In this document: positions 1-9,065 of the stretch, piece after piece | How the letters are laid out: the number at the start of each line of letters is the position of its first letter | How positions within the stretch are numbered: the stretch's first letter is position 1 | NCBI GenBank assembly: GCA_038496445.1 | Contig: JALMLS010000587.1 | Coordinates: forward strand, 1-26,558 | Reading direction: 5' to 3' | DNA: 26,558 nt | Origin: Trichosphaerium sp. ATCC 40318 | Lineage: Eukaryota > Discosea > Flabellinia > Trichosidae | Notes under the pieces: model-generated | Database searches by the model: none | What the model saw: only the letters and a program-made list of their open reading frames with translations | Told to the model about the DNA's origin: nothing | Position numbers and translations under genes: made by a program

Positions 1-637
1 CAAAAATAATCATTCTCATAGGTTCTTTTCTTTTGCTAAAACAATGAGAACACACGTGAATTTTGCACCGTGATATATTGTACTTTGCGCGAAACTAATA
101 GTTATCATCTCTTTTGACCTTTCTAAGAGTCAATTTTGGAACTCCTACTTGAATTCTTGTACATAAAGTGACACAATGACTTTGAATTCATGAACAAGAT
201 ATGGTGAAAAACAGGAATTGTATCATTGCAGAAATACCAAGGAGCTCACTTTCATCAATATCAATGATCTTAACTATCTCTGTTGATAGCGGGCTTTGCG
301 TTATACAAGCGGCAGTAAATTGACTGTATTCTGAAACCAGACACCAGTTATTGCCTCAAGCACGTGCACTATTGTAGCCTTGTTTTTTTGCGTGCGCATT
401 CTAATTGATTTTCTAAGTGTTTTTGTTCGTACTCCAGAAAGTACTACGGAGCAGTAATGACAAAAATTCGTAGGGAAGTGACCTTGACAGACTTTTGGCG
501 TAGCTGTAAGCTTAACTTCCTTATATAAGTTCATACAAGAACTAATGAACGCTGTAGTAACAAATCTTCGTTTATTTATTATCAAGTAAAAACTCTTTCG
601 AAAATTTCTTTCATCCTCAACACAGTTTGATGGATAT
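1..637. other. Intergenic flank, 3' side of beta-roll copy A
   Basis: I see no credible gene here. The open frame on the minus strand (301-585) has no homology I recognise and no splice support. The part nearest copy A is its likely 3' UTR: on the minus strand two overlapping AATAAA hexamers (571-576 and 575-580) lie about 60 bp past the stop codon. Two CACGTG palindromes are present (53-58 and 361-366). This flank does not match the corresponding flanks of copies B and C, so the duplicated unit ends close to the stop codon. Confidence 0.6.
571..580 (-). promoter_or_regulatory. Putative poly(A) signals of copy A
   Basis: Two overlapping AATAAA hexamers on the minus strand, about 60 bp downstream of the copy A stop codon. 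Position and sequence fit a polyadenylation signal; no transcript evidence is available. Confidence 0.5.
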
Positions 638-2108
638 TTATGTTGTCAAAGTGAGACAAGCATGAAGACGTCGCTTACAGGTTGACGACGTTTGTCTCAT
701 TGGACAAGGTGAAACACAAGTTGTTGGAGTCTCACAGTTTCTTATTTCAGTGCCCATTTGATCAGCCAAACAACACCTAAACAAAAAAAAACAAACTTAG
801 TATCAGCATTTAAACTCTAAGGTATTCTTACACATCCTCTCCATCTCCTCCATCAATACGCCCACCATTTAAGTTCTGGATTTCATCTTCTATTATTATC
901 AAATCCTGACCTTCTCCTCCACATACAATTTGCTTTGCAGGTGATGACGCAGCTGTGAATTAAAAATAAGTTAAAGATATTTTTAGTAAAACACGTGCGA
1001 ACTGTTATTGACGATAAAATAATAATGTTTTCTCCACCTCTGCCATCAACAGCGAACATTGATGAGCACCTTGCATACATAGTATCAGAACCATCGCCAG
1101 CTACGCACTGTAAGAATTTGTGTACTAAACTATTTCATGATACCTCGTATTCTCTGCACTTGACTGTTTTGTACTTCAATACAATCGCGCCCAAAAAATC
1201 CACGAACGTCCCCAGTAGAAGAAGGTACTCCGTTGTATGCTAAAACTCTTATGCAATCATCTTGAGAACCTGCATTAATCTCCTTAAACCTGAGAAGATA
1301 AACATGAGTACAAGCAAAGGATTGTTTTAAGTATTGATTTCATACTGTCCAGATGCATCTGTTCTTGATCCTTGGAATATAATGTCGTCCACACCTGCAT
1401 TTCCTCGAACTTCAGCAGTTGTAGATTCTGTAACTCGAATACAGTCCTCACCGCTATCTAAACAATATCAAAAATTATTGAACTGCACTAAAAGGCTTCA
1501 AGTTCTTAATTTGTACATACCTCCTCGTAGCGTACCCGCCACGGTTGCTTGATCTTGTATTTCAATACAGTCGTCACCTCCGTTCCCATTTATTCGACCA
1601 GAGATCACTGTTGAACTACCAGCAATCATGATACAATCATCAGCACTCGTTCCTGTAACTGAATCAGCACTAGCTTTTTGTTAGCACTACGAATGACATT
1701 TTATACAAACCTCGCATCAACAACAACACAATCTACGCCAAGAGATCCAAGATCAACTATTTGAACATCAACAACGTCGATGAATGGCTATTTATTTCGT
1801 ACTATCTCCGCCACCGCTTTGTCGAGGGCAAGCGGTCGGATCTTCAAACATACATCTTGTACACGCCATACATTGGCAATCACATCCACGTGACTCCGGA
1901 ACCGTCGGTTGAGCGAATATCTGTACTAGGCGGTTTTAGGAAACTGCACTACAAAAAAGATAGGACAGTCCAGAAACACTCCTTGCCCAAGTTACTTCCT
2001 GTGCGAAAGTGCGGAAAGTGGGACCTTGAAATGACTAACAAATAAAATCTACAACATACCTGAAATTAGACAAAGAGCCATAAGCATTTGAGTTGACGTT
2101 AACTTCAT
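638..2108 (-). CDS. Secreted DDCI-repeat beta-roll-like protein, copy A
   Basis: No named family recognised. Nine exons (minus strand, gene order): 2060-2108, 1803-1925, 1711-1756, 1521-1669, 1346-1457, 1144-1289, 993-1100, 832-952, 638-776; 993 nt, 330 aa, no internal stop. Exon 1 encodes a hydrophobic signal peptide (starts MKLTSTQMLMALCLISG). Exon 2 is Cys-rich (C-D-C-Q-C followed by C-T-R-C). Exons 3-8 carry repeats of about 20-22 residues with a D-D-C-I/E-D-C-I core, a following V-x-G strand and Gly/Asp-rich turns. These resemble haemolysin-type calcium-binding nonapeptides (GGxGxDxI), so a secreted, possibly Ca-binding solenoid is inferred. Exon 9 is a Cys-rich tail. Copy A is the most diverged: one turn reads AGDGSD where copy C has GGDGDD, and exon 2 is one codon shorter. 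Start and splice sites are supported by the same exon lengths and phases in copies B and C. Function is unknown; a matrix, adhesive or defence role are all possible. Confidence 0.87.
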
Positions 2109-2225
2109 TTTGTATGCACAGGAGATACACCAGACGTTTTAGTATTACTATTTTGTGCCTGGATCTTTAGGGAGTCAGTTGTTCACAATTTGTTGCGCTA
2201 TTTTCACCTCGTAGCAAGATATAAT
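2109..2225 (-). promoter_or_regulatory. Upstream block of copy A, partly conserved
   Basis: On the minus strand the sequence just before the start codon carries ATCTCCTGT (plus 2118-2126), which recurs at the same distance upstream of copies B and C. Farther upstream, the spacing of a TATTACTA-like stretch and a CACCTCGTAGCAAGATA stretch (about 2205-2221) is also shared, chiefly with copy B. Shared non-coding sequence suggests common promoter or 5' UTR elements, but recent duplication alone could explain it. Confidence 0.45.
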
Positions 2226-3061
2226 ACGCCAAACTTACCCACAGCCTTGTAGCATAGTTTCAGATTATCTCGAAAAAGCGTTTGAATTCACAAAATGGCC
2301 ACGATTTTGCGGAGAAAAATTAGAATGTTTTGTCACATGACATAACTTATTTGTCTCAAGGGTGGCATAAATTAGCTTACTGAGCTTATTATTAATATGG
2401 TTTTAGAAAAAAGAAGTGAAAAAAACAAATTGATAAGAGGTAACAACAAGTGAATTTGCGCCTCCAAACCATACTGTAAATACGTTTATTAAAGCACAGG
2501 AGAATTTTACAAAACACTGTACGTACAAACAAAAAAGGACAAGGTCACAAATCAAAACCATTTCGTAATGTTAGGTGGCACGGGGAGATAAAGTCGTGAG
2601 TTTTCTATCCACGTGATTTGTTCGTTTATTTTATAAAAGTTCTAGCGAACTTGGTTCCACTTGCCATAGCTATGAATGCCTATGTTGACTCAACTTGGGT
2701 AGAAAGAAAGTTCCACAATGCCTGCTAGAATCTGGAGTTTAGCTCGCGCTGCAAATTGTTTAATTAGGAGCTGCTCCTTAATAACGTGACAAGTAGACCT
2801 ACTCGTAATGACATAGAAACTATTATTAGAGCTGTTATGTAAAGACCTGAAATCTACCGTACATCTGAAATTTCAGATTACAAAAAGTGAACTTTTACTT
2901 ATTTGCCACCAGTTCGTTTTTGAACTTAAAGAGTTCTGTCTGTGTTCATGTAGCTAGATGAATCTATGATGACATAGTAGATAAAAGGAGCTAAAAGGCA
3001 GAATGATAAGTTTCAAAGCGTGAAAGTAAGAACTGAAACATGCAGTAGCAACAAATCATTA

Positions 3062-3067
3062 TTTATT
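3062..3067 (-). promoter_or_regulatory. Putative poly(A) signal of copy B
   Basis: AATAAA on the minus strand about 43 bp beyond the copy B stop codon, similar in placement to that of copy A. Confidence 0.5.
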
Positions 3068-3109
3068 AAGCAACTAAAACAGGCTATGTCTTCATTTGTT
3101 CATGAATAT

Positions 3110-4602
3110 TTATGTTGTCAAAGCAATACAAGCATGAAGACGTCGGTTACATGTTGACGATGTTTGTGACATTGGACAAGGTGAAACACAAGTTGTTGGA
3201 GTCTCACAGTTTCTTATTTCAGTGCCCATTTGATCAGCCAAACAACACCTTAACAAAAAAAAACAAACTTAGTATCAGCGTCTAAACTCTAAGGTATTCT
3301 TACACATCCTCTCCATCTCCTCCATCAATGCGCCCTCCATTTAAATTCTGAATTTCATCTTCTATTATTATCAAATCTTGACCGTCTCCCCCACGTACAA
3401 TTCGATTTTCAGCCGATAATGCAGCTGCGATTAAAAATAAGTTTCAGATATTTTTAGTAAAACACGTGCAAACTGTTATTGATGACAAAATAATAATATC
3501 CTCTCCATCTCTGCCATCAGCAGCGAATATCGATGAGCACCTTGCATAAATAGTATCATCACCATCGCCACCTATGCACTGGTGAGAATTTGTGTACTAA
3601 CGTAGTTCGTGACACCTCTTATTCTCTGCACTTCACTGTTTTGTACTTCAATACAATCATTCTCATTTCTTCCACGAACTTGCCCAGTAACAGAAGGTAC
3701 TCCGTTGTATGCTAAAACTCTTATGCAATCATCTTGAGAATCTGCATCAATCTGCATAAATCTATGAAGATAAACATGATTAACACTACAAGTCAAGGAT
3801 TGTTTTAAGTATTGATTTCATACGGTCCAAATGCATCTGTTCTTGATCCTTGGAATATAATATCGTCCATGCCATCACTTCCACGGACTTCAGCAGTTGT
3901 AGATTCTGTAACTCGAATACAGTCATCACCATTATCTAAACATAGTAAAAAGTGCGGTTCAATAATTAAGATATTGTTTACAAAAGTGAGGAAAGTTAGA
4001 TGAAAGTTTTGTACATACCTCCTCGTATTCTATCCTCTACTGTTGCTTGATCTTGTAGTACAATACAATCGTCACCTCCGTTCCCATTTATTCGACCAGA
4101 GATCACTGTTGAGCTGCCAGTAATCATGATACAATCATCACCATCGGTTCCTTCAACTGAATCAGCACTAGCTTTTTGTCAGCGCACCGAACGACACTTT
4201 ATACGAACCTCGCATCAACAACAACACAATCTACGCCAAGAGATTCAAGATCAACTATTTGTTCATCAATAAAGTCGAATGAAGGGCTATTTATTTCGTA
4301 CTGTCTCCGCCACCACTTTGTAGAGGGCAAGCGGTCGGATTTTCAAACATACATCCTGTACACGCCATACATTGGCAATCGCATCCACGTGACTCCGGAA
4401 CCGTCGGTTGAGCGAACAGCTGCGCTACTATGCGGTTTTAGTAACTTGAGATGGAGATAGTCCCAAAATACGCCTCAGTTATTTGCTTTCTACAAGGGCT
4501 GCGGCCAATAGCAGTAAATTACAAAACAAAAGTTAAAATCATTAAACGCATACCAGACACAAGCCACAGAGTTATAATTATTTGAGTTGGCGTTAAATTC
4601 AT
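3110..4602 (-). CDS. Secreted DDCI-repeat beta-roll-like protein, copy B
   Basis: Paralogue of copies A and C with the same nine-exon plan: 4554-4602, 4302-4427, 4209-4254, 4019-4167, 3824-3935, 3616-3761, 3464-3571, 3304-3424, 3110-3248; 996 nt, 331 aa, frame intact. The signal peptide begins MNLTPTQIIITLW. A Cys-rich segment (with C-T-G-C) precedes the DDCI repeats, including G-N-G-G-D-D-C-I and D-S-Q-D-D-C-I turns. The last exon encodes the Cys-rich tail (C-C-L-A-D-Q at its start, R-R-L-H-A-C near its end). Exon lengths match copy C exactly and copy A except for one codon in exon 2. Intron 7 contains an in-frame stop, confirming that it must be removed. A secreted calcium-binding or structural solenoid is inferred from the repeats; no enzyme motif is visible. 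Confidence 0.88.
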
Positions 4603-4730
4603 CTCTAATTGGTGTACAGGAGATTAACTCGGTCTTGTATTACTAAGATACGGATACGACTGTATCTTTTGGTTGTGCTTTTTAGTGCACAGATTGTTAT
4701 ATTTGTACCTCGTAGCAAGATACGAAAGTA
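4603..4730 (-). promoter_or_regulatory. Upstream block of copy B, conserved with copy C
   Basis: Immediately upstream of the start codon, copies B and C share ATCTCCTGTACACC (minus strand; plus 4611-4624 in B). They also share ATCTTAGTAATACAAG (plus 4634-4649) and, farther out, a block around GTGCACAGATTGT. This is the likely core promoter and 5' UTR. No TATA box is obvious. Confidence 0.5.
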
Positions 4731-5351
4731 CCCAAAAACAGTTCCAAATGTCACACGTATTTTCTCGTGTAAGCACTAACACTTAGGATTCACAGAAAAT
4801 GTAACGGTAAGAGCCATTATCTCATGCCGTCTTTTAAGCTGCAGTTTGCCTGTACACATCTGTTGTAGACAAATTTCACAATTATAGTCAATAAGAAGCC
4901 GGTCAAGCCGGTTAAGCGGAAAAGTAAAACCTCTTTTGGGTACCAAAACTGAGCATTTGCAGATACACCTTGCGCTCTAAAACTTATCAATAAGGATAGT
5001 TGGCTTGGGATGTAATACCCTATGCATTGTTTCATATAATCTTGAAGAACCCACGGTTGCATAGTAGCTACAAAAAGGACAATGCCATTTTATTCATTTA
5101 TGTGCAAGATATTATTTGGAGGTTTTAACGTTTTCTCGCAGCTAATACTCCTCTTTACGCCTGAATATGTGCCAATCACTCGCGCCTGGTGCTAGTAAGT
5201 TAACAGTAAATTATTATTAATTCGCACCCGTATTTATGGCTCCTTGGGGCGAGTAGTAATGCGAGCGCACCTAAGAAAAATACTATGATCGTCTTGTTAG
5301 ATGATATGACTTTGGCACAATGCTTTTTCGCCTTGCCTTAAAGTACATAAG
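4731..5351. other. Spacer between copy B promoter and the LINE insertion
   Basis: No gene found. This is the original downstream flank of copy C, now separated from it by the inserted element. The first minus-strand AATAAA beyond the insertion is at 5089-5094. No tRNA, repeat array or conserved block is visible. Confidence 0.5.
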
Positions 5352-5364
5352 GACTGCAAGCAAG
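5352..5364. repeat. Target-site duplication, left copy
   Basis: GACTGCAAGCAAG at 5352-5364 recurs exactly at 7400-7412, on the two sides of a LINE fragment. The core is 12 bp; the leading G may belong to the element's tail. An exact direct repeat at both ends of a retroelement is the mark of target-primed insertion. Confidence 0.9.
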
Positions 5365-5377
5365 TGACATACAAAGA

Positions 5378-7114
5378 ATGATGTATGTTAAAACGGCATT
5401 GAAGGACGTCCTGAATACAAAAGAAATAATGCCGCCGCTTACTATAGTAGCGAACAAAGAAGAAGAACGACTCCAAAAGCTTATGACTAAATCGGACTGG
5501 AAGGTAACGTTTTATAACGGTCCGAAGGTGGAACCTAGGATAGGCAAATACACCAGACAAGCATTTGAAAGCTTTGTTTATTCTGTAGAAGTAGAAGGCC
5601 AAATACACTACGTCATAGGTACTGATGGTAGTGTGGTGGATGATAAAGTTGCGTCATCAGCAGTGGCTTTTGCGTGCAATAAGAAAACATGCACTAAAGC
5701 AGCTACGATGTTTCATGATGACTCTACAGGATCTGAACTTGAAGCTATAGAGCTAGCCCTAAAGGCGTCACCTGATGAACTTAACATTATTAATGTCACA
5801 GACTCATTAGGAGCTAAACAACTCATAGACGGATATAAAGATATGTCTAAAGTAGATAAGTTCAAGTGTAAATATGGACACACACTTGTCAGAATCACAA
5901 ATACTATTAAGAAACGATTAAAGAAGGGTAGCTCCACAGAACTAATATTCTATCCTAGTCACGCAAACACCAGTTTCAAGAAATTGATGAAGGCTAGAAT
6001 TGTTCGTAGAGAACTAGAAAAGCGATTCGAACCTGAAGATGTAGACCAATTTCAAAAATTGAATGAAATGGCGGACTGGGCAGCTGGAGCAGAAGAGCTC
6101 CCAGTGCAAAACCATAGCTTGATCAATACTAACGCAGTTCCAGTTGGTACACCCAACTGGATCATGCGTAATTCTAGAAATGGGAAGAAAATCTTTAATG
6201 ACCCGTGGATTGAGTTTCGTAATGAAGGAGAATCTAGCAAAATACAAGAAATGGAGCTAGTGTCTGTAGCTAATGGCAGGTCTCGTGTTGGTATTATGTA
6301 CAAGGAATCCTACTTCCCTGATTGTACGTACGCTCAATCAGCTATTAAAGAATTTGTCTTTAGGGTTAGGAACAACGCGCTTAGTCTGAATGAGGCGTGT
6401 CATAACCCACATAGAATTGGTAAGTCTGCATCCGTCTGGTCTAAACGCAATCGTATAATGTATCCTAATCCAAATTGTGGCGCGTGTGCAGAAAATGGAA
6501 TTAACGTGGTAGAAAATTTTTCCCATTTTGCGTGCTGTAAAAATAGCGACTTTAGGTTTGAATTCCATTTTATTACGCAAATATCGCGTATATTACAACA
6601 TGTTCTACATTGGAAGCACCCGAAGTTATCGTGGGATGAGTCTGATGCGAATAGATCAGCTATTGTAGGCGTTACCGCTGGTAACGCCTTTGTCCTCCCG
6701 GACATGGTTAAAACATGGAGAGTGACTAACGAGATGCGAGAAGTGGCTATGTTGGGTATGAGCGAAGAGAATATGAACAATCTTAGAATGGTCCAGAGTG
6801 GTAGATCTCATGGACGTATGTCGTCAATTGTTAGAGCGGAAGAAATGGCCGCAGTATGGGGAGTTAGTGAAGGTAATAACGGTAATATGGAGTTCCGTAC
6901 ATCGCAGGGATGGGTGATGAAAGGTATGGAGACGAAGGTTAAAAATATCCTTGGACTATCGGATGCAAAGGCAAAATCAGCGACAAGCATGATCAATGTA
7001 GCATACATTGCGTTGTTATACCGTAAGTATAAGGCTAGATGTAGCAAAGAGGCAAAAATACGTAGCGAAAGGGGAAGATCAGTTGGCAGAGGGTACTGGC
7101 GGAAATATATGTAA
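5378..7114 (+). CDS. RNase H / CCHC C-terminal part of LINE ORF2 (truncated)
   Basis: 578 aa from the first ATG, which is probably internal to the full-length ORF2. Residues 1-75 look like the linker after the missing reverse transcriptase. Residues ~78-240 form a type I RNase H, which would remove the RNA template during retrotransposition. The catalytic acidic set is intact: D83 (GTDGS), E120 (SELEAI), D142 (VTDSLG) and D233 (NEMADW), with H195 in the conserved PSH segment. A C-x2-C-x12-H-x3-C motif (C367, C370, H383, C387) matches the C-terminal zinc knuckle found after RNase H in many LINEs. The remaining ~190 residues are basic and unrecognised. The fragment could yield an RNase H protein if transcribed, but there is no evidence of that. 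It cannot retrotranspose alone. Confidence 0.9.
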   Translation: MMYVKTALKDVLNTKEIMPPLTIVANKEEERLQKLMTKSDWKVTFYNGPKVEPRIGKYTRQAFESFVYSVEVEGQIHYVIGTDGSVVDDKVASSAVAFACNKKTCTKAATMFHDDSTGSELEAIELALKASPDELNIINVTDSLGAKQLIDGYKDMSKVDKFKCKYGHTLVRITNTIKKRLKKGSSTELIFYPSHANTSFKKLMKARIVRRELEKRFEPEDVDQFQKLNEMADWAAGAEELPVQNHSLINTNAVPVGTPNWIMRNSRNGKKIFNDPWIEFRNEGESSKIQEMELVSVANGRSRVGIMYKESYFPDCTYAQSAIKEFVFRVRNNALSLNEACHNPHRIGKSASVWSKRNRIMYPNPNCGACAENGINVVENFSHFACCKNSDFRFEFHFITQISRILQHVLHWKHPKLSWDESDANRSAIVGVTAGNAFVLPDMVKTWRVTNEMREVAMLGMSEENMNNLRMVQSGRSHGRMSSIVRAEEMAAVWGVSEGNNGNMEFRTSQGWVMKGMETKVKNILGLSDAKAKSATSMINVAYIALLYRKYKARCSKEAKIRSERGRSVGRGYWRKYM

Positions 7115-7360
7115 CGGGAGGCACATGGTTAAACAATCAGTCAAGGGGAGGAGAAGGGTAACGGAGACTATGTAAGAGGCGTCAGGTTTTTATGCCAGGG
7201 GGCTTTTCCTGAGTAGGAGGTTTTTCGAGCGTCCTCCTTGTTTCACTATTCTATTTTTTCCTTTTCTTTTTAATTTGTGAGTTTTGGCTCTAGTAGCCAT
7301 GTCGGGTGGTGTGGCGCTTTTCTCATAGCGGCCTTTTCTGCGCCCTGAAAGTCAACCCCA

Positions 7361-7399
7361 GACAATAAACAATAAACAAACAACAAACAACAAACAACA
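7361..7399 (+). repeat. Simple-repeat 3' tail of the LINE
   Basis: Two CAATAAA-type units followed by several CAAACAA units, directly abutting the right target-site duplication. Short-repeat tails of this sort replace poly(A) in some LINE clades. Confidence 0.75.
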
Positions 7400-7412
7400 G
7401 ACTGCAAGCAAG
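7400..7412. repeat. Target-site duplication, right copy
   Basis: Exact match to 5352-5364 (12 bp core at 7401-7412). It marks the 3' border of the LINE and the original target site 3' of copy C. Confidence 0.9.
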
Positions 7413-7460
7413 ATACGTTGTCATGAGTTATAGAATGTGATCAAAGTAATACATGAATAT

Positions 7461-8954
7461 TTATGTTGTCAAATCAATACAAGCATGAAGACGTCGGTTA
7501 CAGGTTGACGACGTTTGTCTCATTGGACAAGGTGAAACACAAGTTGTTGGAGTCTCACAGTCTCTTATTTCAGTGCCCATTTGATCAGCCAAACAACACC
7601 TTAGCAAAAACATTAGCTTAATTAAATGTAAACTCTAAGGTGTTCATACAGATTATCTCCATCTCCTCCATCAATACGTCCTCCACTTAAGTTTTGAATT
7701 TCATCTTCTATTATTATCAGATCTCGACCACCACCTCCACGTACAATTTGATCTTCAGTCGATGATGCAGCTGTGAATAAAAATAAGTTGAAGATATTTT
7801 TCAGAAAACACGTGCGAACTGTTATCGATGACAAAATAATAGTATCCCGCCCATCTCTGCCTTCAGCAGAGAATATTGATGAACACCTTGCATAAATAGT
7901 ATCATCACCATCACCACCTATGAACTGGTAAGAAATTAAACAACACCACTTTATGATACCTCTTATTCTCTCCACTTGACTGTTTTGTACTTCAATGCAA
8001 TCAGCCCCAGTATTTCCACGAACGTTCCCAGTAACAGATGGTACTCCGTTGTATGCTAAAACTCTTATGCAATCCCGTTGAGAATCTGCATCAATCTCCT
8101 TAAATCTACCGGATAAACATGAGTACCTCTAAGTCAAGACTTTCTTTAAACATGAGTTGGATTTGTTAAAAGTAGTGATTTCATACGATCCAGATGCATC
8201 TGTTCTTGATCCTTGGAATATAATATCATCCCTATCATTATTTCCACGAACTTCAGCAGTTGTAGATTCTGTAACTCGAATGCAGTCATCACCATTATCT
8301 AAACAATATTAAAAATACATGAATGTCTCAAGTATTTTGTACATACTTCCACGTATTCTTTCCTCTACTGTTGCTTGATCTTGTATTACAATACAGTCCT
8401 CACCTCTATTCGCATTTATTTCACCAGAGATCACTGTTGAGCTGCCAGTAATCATGATACAATCATCATCATCTGTTCCTTCAACTGAATCGGCACTAGC
8501 TTTTGGTTAGCGCAACAAATGACACTTCCAAGTTTCAAACCTCGCATCAACAACAACACAATCTACGCCAAGAGATCCAAGGTCAACTATTTGAACATCA
8601 ACAACGTCAATGAATGGCTATTTATTTCGTACTATCTCCTCCACCGCTTTGTAGAGGACATAAGGTTGTATCTTCAAACATACATCTTGTACACGCCATA
8701 CATTGGCAATCACATCCACGTGACTCAGGAATCGCTGGTTGAGCGAATAGCTGCGCTACTATGCGGTTTTAGTAACTTTGATAGGACAAACATGGAGATA
8801 GTCCTAAAATACGCCTCAGTTTTTCCAACAAAGGCTGCAAACCATCACCCAGTGGTTAATAGTAATAAATTACAAACAAAAGTTAAAAAAGCATTAAACG
8901 CATACCAGACACAAGCCACAGAGTTATAATTATTTGAGTTGGCGTAAACTTCAT
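7461..8954 (-). CDS. Secreted DDCI-repeat beta-roll-like protein, copy C
   Basis: Third paralogue; exons 8906-8954, 8633-8758, 8541-8586, 8347-8495, 8187-8298, 7960-8105, 7810-7917, 7650-7770, 7461-7599; 996 nt, 331 aa, intact. The signal peptide begins MKFTPTQIIITLW. The Cys-rich segment is in exon 2, DDCI/ADCI repeats run through exons 3-8, and the turn GGDGDDTI in exon 7 is the clearest match to the RTX-type calcium-binding consensus. Exon 9 is the Cys-rich tail. The exon 8 donor reads GTATGA where A and B have GTAAGA. If that intron is not spliced, the protein ends after YEHLRVYI instead of immediately. Intron 7 is 39 nt with no stop, so its retention would keep the frame. The LINE lies 3' of the gene and probably separates it from its native poly(A) signal. 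Confidence 0.88.
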
Positions 8955-9065
8955 CTCTAATTGGTGTACAGGAGATCTGCTTCACGTCTTGTATTACTAA
9001 GATGTGATTGGCTCTTTCGGGATAACGTTTGTGCACAGATTGTGACATTTGTACCTCATCCCAAT
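8955..9065 (-). promoter_or_regulatory. Upstream block of copy C, conserved with copy B
   Basis: Shares with copy B the ATCTCCTGTACACC stretch next to the start codon (plus 8963-8976), ATCTTAGTAATACAAG (plus 8988-9003) and a GTGCACAGATTGT/TTTGTACCTC block near 9031-9058. This is the presumed promoter and 5' UTR. Confidence 0.5.

Larger units (their letters stand above)
2109..3109. other. Spacer between copies A and B (promoter of A, 3' flank of B)
   Basis: No coding region found. The first ~120 bp (2109-2225) hold the upstream block partly shared with copies B and C. The last ~50 bp hold the presumed 3' UTR of copy B, with AATAAA on the minus strand at 3062-3067. The middle (about 2230-3050) is AT-rich with no repeat or RNA gene that I can identify; one CACGTG lies at 2610-2615. 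Confidence 0.55.
5365..7400 (+). mobile_element. 5'-truncated LINE (non-LTR retrotransposon)
   Basis: The element runs from the left duplication to the right one (about 2.04 kb). It contains one long frame with RNase H and a CCHC motif, then a 3' UTR of about 285 bp ending in a CAATAAA/CAAA-rich simple repeat (about 7361-7399) in place of a plain poly(A) tail. No reverse transcriptase or endonuclease sequence is present. The open frame continues upstream through the duplication to a stop at 5348-5350, which is expected if reverse transcription stopped inside a longer ORF2. The exact flanking repeats and stop-free frame argue for a recent insertion. It lies opposite to copy C and about 50 bp past its stop codon, so within its probable 3' UTR. 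Confidence 0.9.

Noticed and set aside
301-585. Minus-strand 94-codon open frame
   Set aside because: No homology, no signal or domain, no splice context; length is unremarkable for this sequence.
1761-2045. Plus-strand open frame with sequence conserved in three places (also 4176-4460 and 8519-8929)
   Set aside because: It is the complement of exons 2 and 3 of the minus-strand paralogues. Those exons explain the conservation with a signal peptide, phase and splice sites, and the plus frame runs across their introns.
5378-7114. Stand-alone host RNase H gene
   Set aside because: It is bounded by a target-site duplication, has a LINE-type CCHC motif and a simple-repeat tail, and its frame continues upstream through the duplication, so it is a truncated ORF2.
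7622-7650. Stop-codon loss in copy C relative to A and B
   Set aside because: The stop seen in A and B is inside an intron (donor GTAAG). All three genes splice to a conserved Cys-rich last exon, so no stop was lost; the difference lies in the donor.
638-8954. Bacterial RTX toxin cluster or horizontal transfer of one
   Set aside because: The genes have eight introns each, a eukaryotic-type signal peptide and Cys-rich caps, and no activation or secretion partners. The resemblance is limited to the repeat turns, and nothing shows toxicity.
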